Origin: Acidobacteriota bacterium
GTDB lineage: Bacteria; Acidobacteriota; Vicinamibacteria; Vicinamibacterales; Fen-181
NCBI GenBank assembly: GCA_003157675.1
Contig: PMKG01000403.1
Span: forward strand, 1-16,296
DNA: 16,296 nucleotides
Reading direction: 5' to 3'
Positions 13,860 to 16,296 of this stretch are shown here, one piece after another. The position numbers were made by a program, and so were the translations under genes. Below the pieces are notes generated by a model. That model was given only the letters and a program-made list of their open reading frames with translations. It had not been told where the DNA came from and did not search any database. Position 1 is the stretch's first letter. Each line of letters opens with the position of its first letter.

Positions 13860-14171
13860 TCAGTACTGGAAGCCGTAGTCGTCGCGCTTCTTCGGCGTGC
13901 GGCGCAGCTTATAGTAGGCGCAGTCGGGGCACCACGCCGCGGGGTCGAAGCCGTTGGCGCCGGTCAGCGGCAGAACGTCGCGGTGGCCGCAGCAGTCGGC
14001 GGTCCCGTTTTCGTGGGGCTTGCGCCAGCGGCAGGAGCGGAAGCGCTCGACGGCGGGAGACACAGAGACCGGCAACCCAGCGGTACCGGCCGCCGCAAGG
14101 GCCTCGGACGTGTTCAACGAGCCATCCTCACGCAGTTTTTCGTCCACCGACCATGTTCCCCTTACAAACAT
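13860..14171 (-). CDS. Small Cys-rich protein of unknown function
   Basis: A 103-residue protein, not recognised. The C-terminal half carries likely metal ligands: Cys47 (FRSCRW), Cys60-Cys61-X-His63 (DCCGHRDVLPL) and Cys81-X2-Cys84 (WCPDCAYYK), followed by a basic tail (KLRRTPKKRDD). The N-terminal 40 residues look disordered apart from a short Ala-rich helix. The ATG at 14171 is chosen; an upstream ATG at 14234 would add 21 residues of low coding quality. No clear Shine-Dalgarno. The gene converges with the HTH-TPR gene, 15 bases apart. Confidence 0.6.
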   Translation of the reverse strand: MFVRGTWSVDEKLREDGSLNTSEALAAAGTAGLPVSVSPAVERFRSCRWRKPHENGTADCCGHRDVLPLTGANGFDPAAWCPDCAYYKLRRTPKKRDDYGFQY

Positions 14172-14229
14172 TGTGCCATATCGGCTCCCGTTGGTAAACG
14201 GCGACAGACCAGGTCGGATAAGATCGCGA

Positions 14230-14249
14230 GGCAACCCTAAAGGGTCGCC
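14230..14249 (-). terminator. 8-bp stem-loop downstream of the fusion gene
   Basis: On the minus strand GGCGACCC and GGGTTGCC pair over a TTTA loop, with one G-U pair. It lies about 100 bases past the stop of the ligase/acyltransferase gene and upstream of the Cys-rich gene. What follows (TCGCGATCTTATCC) is only mildly T-rich, so it is a weak terminator or a leader structure. Confidence 0.3.
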
Positions 14250-14316
14250 CTACTCACGGAAGGGGTCGGCCTATATACGAACGGACAGGACCGGGCGTAG
14301 GGCAGGCGTTTCCTGG

Positions 14317-14337
14317 CCTGAGCCTTGAGCCCTGAGC
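14317..14337. repeat. Three 7-bp direct repeats
   Basis: CCTGAGC, CTTGAGC and CCTGAGC follow one another without gaps, with one mismatch in the middle unit. They lie in the gap downstream of the fusion gene. Confidence 0.6.
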
Positions 14338-14343
14338 CGCGTG

Positions 14344-14361
14344 GGCAGGCCTAGGCCTGCC
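14344..14361. repeat. 18-bp perfect palindrome over a stop codon
   Basis: GGCAGGCCTAGGCCTGCC is a perfect palindrome containing the TAG stop of the fusion gene (14351-14353). In RNA it could form a GC-rich hairpin only if the centre opens; as DNA it may be a protein site. A further GGCAGG copy lies at 14301-14306. Confidence 0.6.
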
Positions 14362-16296
14362 TGACCGCCTCCTCCACCCGCCCGGCCAGCGCAGCGTAAT
14401 CGTCGCCGTCGAGCGTCAGCGGCTCGCCGAACGCCACCCTGACTCGTCCGGGCTGCGCCATCTTCCACGACTTGTGCAGCACCCGGTCGAGCCCTTCGAG
14501 GCGGACCGGGACGACTCTCACCCCGAGCCGCGCGCCGATCAGGCCGACCCCAGGCCTGAACAGGCCGATCTGCCCCGTTTCGGTGCGCTCGCCCTCCGGG
14601 AAGATCAACACCGACCAGCGGTCGCTGAGCAACTCGCCGATGTAGCGAAGGCTCTGGCGCGCGCCCGCCTCGCGCTGGGGCAGCGGGAACGCGGCAAAGA
14701 GCCACGCCGCCAGGTAGTAGAGGCTGCCGCTGACGAAGCGCTCGCGGCGGGTGTGACCCGCCGGATGGAAGTGCGCGTCGAAATACTCCTTCGACATCGC
14801 CACGGCGAGGCGCGCCCGCAGCCGGCCGGGCAGCGCGGCGAGGATCGCCGAAGTGTCCAGGTGGCTCTGGTGATTGGCGGCGAAGACCACCGGCTCGTCG
14901 AGGCCGGCCAGCCGCTCCAGCCCCTCCACGCGGATCCGCGCGAACAGCCGCGTCAGCGGCAGAAGCAGGACGGCCTGGCTGACGCGCCGACCGAGCGAGA
15001 CCACCCGGCCCCGGCTCCAGTCCGGCATCGTCCAGGGGAGCGCGTCCGCGCGCGCCCCGGGTGCCGAAACCGTCGTGGCACTCGCGCCCGCTGGCAGACT
15101 CGCAGCCGGCGCCATCAGCGCGAGGACGTCGCCCACGGTTCGCGCCTCGGCAAAGCGACTCTCGTCCACAGTTGTGTCGAGCCGCTCTTCGATCGCGGCC
15201 ATCAACTCGACTCGCTCGAGCGAGCTGAGGCCCAGCTCCTCGATGGTCGTCTCCGGCCGCACGTCGCGCCCGCCGGCGTAGCGCGCGAGCAGCGTCTCGA
15301 GGAACGGTCCGGTGGCCGCCGGAGGGCCGGCGATCGTTCCCGTGTCGACCCACTGCTTGATCTCGTGCCGCCGGAGCTTGCTCGTGCCCTCGGTGCGCGG
15401 CAGCTCGCGATCGGGCCACACCGAGATGCTGCGGACCCGCTGGTGATCGGCCAGCGCCGCGTTCGCTCCGCGGACCACGGCATGGACATCCGTGCCCGGC
15501 TCGACGACGAGCACCGCGTGCACGCGCTCCTCGCCGCCGCGTGTCACTCCCACCACCGCCGAGTCGACGACTCCCGGCTGCGCGTTGACGACGCGCTCCA
15601 CGTCGTCGGGGAACACGTTCAGCCCCTCGGGCGTGACGATCATCTCCTTCTTGCGGCCCTTGATGAACAGCCGCCGCTCGGCGTCGAGCTCGCCGATGTC
15701 GCCGGTATGGAGCCACCCGTCCTCGAAGCCGGCGGCCGTTTCGCGCTCGGCGCCGTAGTAGCCGCGCGTGACGTTCTCGCCCTTGACGAGGATTTCGCCG
15801 TCGGGGGCGATTCGCACCTCGACGCCCTCGATCGCCTTGCCGACCGATCCGCGGCGGGCCGCAAACGGATGATTCAGGCTGACGATCGGCGCCGTCTCGG
15901 TCAGGCCGTATCCCTGGATGACGAGGAACCCCAGTCGCGACCAGAACTCCTCGACCGCCGGGTCGAGCGGCGCGGCGCCGACGACGAAGCTCCAGAACTT
16001 CGGGCCGAAGGCGCGGTGGACGGCCCGGTAGCGCCACCAGCGCAGCGCGACGTTGCCCGCGGTCGCCGGCGCCTCCGACGTTTCGGGGTTCGCCCGCCGC
16101 ACGTGCTGCGCCAGCACGTCCAGGATCTTGGGCACCGACACCACCACCGAGATGCGGCGTTTCCTGACCTGCGCCACGATCTCGGCCGGGTTGTAGCCGC
16201 GCATGAACACCACCGTGCCCGGCAGCATCGGCGGGATGAAGGTGGCCATCGCCTGGCCGAACATGTGGCTGAGCGGCAGCAGGTTCAGGAAGCGAA
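14351..16296 (-). CDS. Acyl-activating enzyme / acyl carrier / PlsC acyltransferase fusion, 5' end missing
   Basis: Partial: the frame stays open to the window edge, adding RFLNLLPLSH before the Met at 16264. Numbering from that Met, the acyl-adenylating C-terminal part comes first: YGLTET (119-124), DGWLHTGD (Asp189), GRKKEMIVTPEG (203-214) and Lys296 in EGTSKLRR. An acyl carrier domain follows (about 320-385) with LGLSSLERVEL, where Ser348 should carry phosphopantetheine. Last is a PlsC-type acyltransferase (about 430-637) with NHQSHLD (His465, Asp470), FPEGERT (555-561) and VVPVRLEG (584-591). The order activation, carriage, transfer suggests it activates a free fatty acid, loads it on its own carrier domain and acylates a lysophospholipid, as Aas does in E. 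coli, but Aas has the acyltransferase first and no carrier domain. About 200 N-terminal residues are missing. Confidence 0.88.
   Translation of the reverse strand, partial: RFLNLLPLSHMFGQAMATFIPPMLPGTVVFMRGYNPAEIVAQVRKRRISVVVSVPKILDVLAQHVRRANPETSEAPATAGNVALRWWRYRAVHRAFGPKFWSFVVGAAPLDPAVEEFWSRLGFLVIQGYGLTETAPIVSLNHPFAARRGSVGKAIEGVEVRIAPDGEILVKGENVTRGYYGAERETAAGFEDGWLHTGDIGELDAERRLFIKGRKKEMIVTPEGLNVFPDDVERVVNAQPGVVDSAVVGVTRGGEERVHAVLVVEPGTDVHAVVRGANAALADHQRVRSISVWPDRELPRTEGTSKLRRHEIKQWVDTGTIAGPPAATGPFLETLLARYAGGRDVRPETTIEELGLSSLERVELMAAIEERLDTTVDESRFAEARTVGDVLALMAPAASLPAGASATTVSAPGARADALPWTMPDWSRGRVVSLGRRVSQAVLLLPLTRLFARIRVEGLERLAGLDEPVVFAANHQSHLDTSAILAALPGRLRARLAVAMSKEYFDAHFHPAGHTRRERFVSGSLYYLAAWLFAAFPLPQREAGARQSLRYIGELLSDRWSVLIFPEGERTETGQIGLFRPGVGLIGARLGVRVVPVRLEGLDRVLHKSWKMAQPGRVRVAFGEPLTLDGDDYAALAGRVEEAVRQA

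Noticed and set aside
14172..14300. Riboswitch, such as a c-di-GMP type, before the Cys-rich gene
   Set aside because: One stem-loop is visible but I cannot match the conserved core of any class.

Overview
The window is GC-rich, tightly packed bacterial DNA. Strong third-position GC bias produces long shadow ORFs on the opposite strand. The gene content (AddAB recombination complex, PF02685-type glucokinase, secreted asparaginase, an acyl-ligase/ACP/acyltransferase fusion, many small cysteine-rich proteins) and the codon style suggest an environmental Acidobacteriota-like genome, perhaps Vicinamibacteria. That placement is inference: no rRNA or phylogenetic marker is present.

Layout. 1-1506: on the minus strand, a tRNA-Ala(GGC) with its own promoter, a secreted L-asparaginase and a 72-residue protein. 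1507-1733: a regulatory gap with a promoter and a DnaA-box-like site. 1734-9479: a plus-strand operon of an exported protein of unknown function, addB and addA, joined by start/stop overlaps. 9514-10537: four small genes (an unknown, a HicB-like fold candidate and two Cys4 zinc-ribbon proteins), with one convergent overlap. 10538-10614: a divergent promoter region with a 16-bp palindrome. 10615-11004: a small membrane protein. 11005-11160: an unusual pair of inverted arrays of degenerate 8-bp repeats. 11161-12943: on the minus strand, glucokinase, a DUF4870/Tic20-like membrane protein and a YidD homologue, possibly one operon. 13014-13844: a MerR-like helix-turn-helix fused to TPRs, divergent from glk. 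13860-14171: a Cys-rich small protein (minus). 14351-16296: the 3' part of a minus-strand gene fusing an acyl-activating enzyme, an acyl carrier domain and a PlsC acyltransferase, running off the window. No gene-free stretch exceeds 300 bases.

How the genes work together. AddA (helicase plus nuclease) and AddB (Fe-S stapled nuclease) should form a heterodimer that resects double-strand breaks for RecA loading. The exported protein coupled to them has no obvious link to repair. Glucokinase with a divergent regulator-like protein suggests local control of sugar entry into glycolysis. The YidD and Tic20-like pair is a membrane-biogenesis cluster, and the fusion enzyme fits fatty-acid activation and transfer to phospholipid. 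Several genes without a Shine-Dalgarno sequence (ansB, glk, the 10615 membrane protein, the HTH-TPR gene) have promoter-like elements that place the transcript start at or next to the start codon. Leaderless mRNAs may therefore be common here.

I see no defence island, CRISPR array, insertion sequence or prophage. The least explained items are the octamer inverted arrays, the exported protein in the addBA operon, the HTH-TPR fusion and the small Cys-rich genes.
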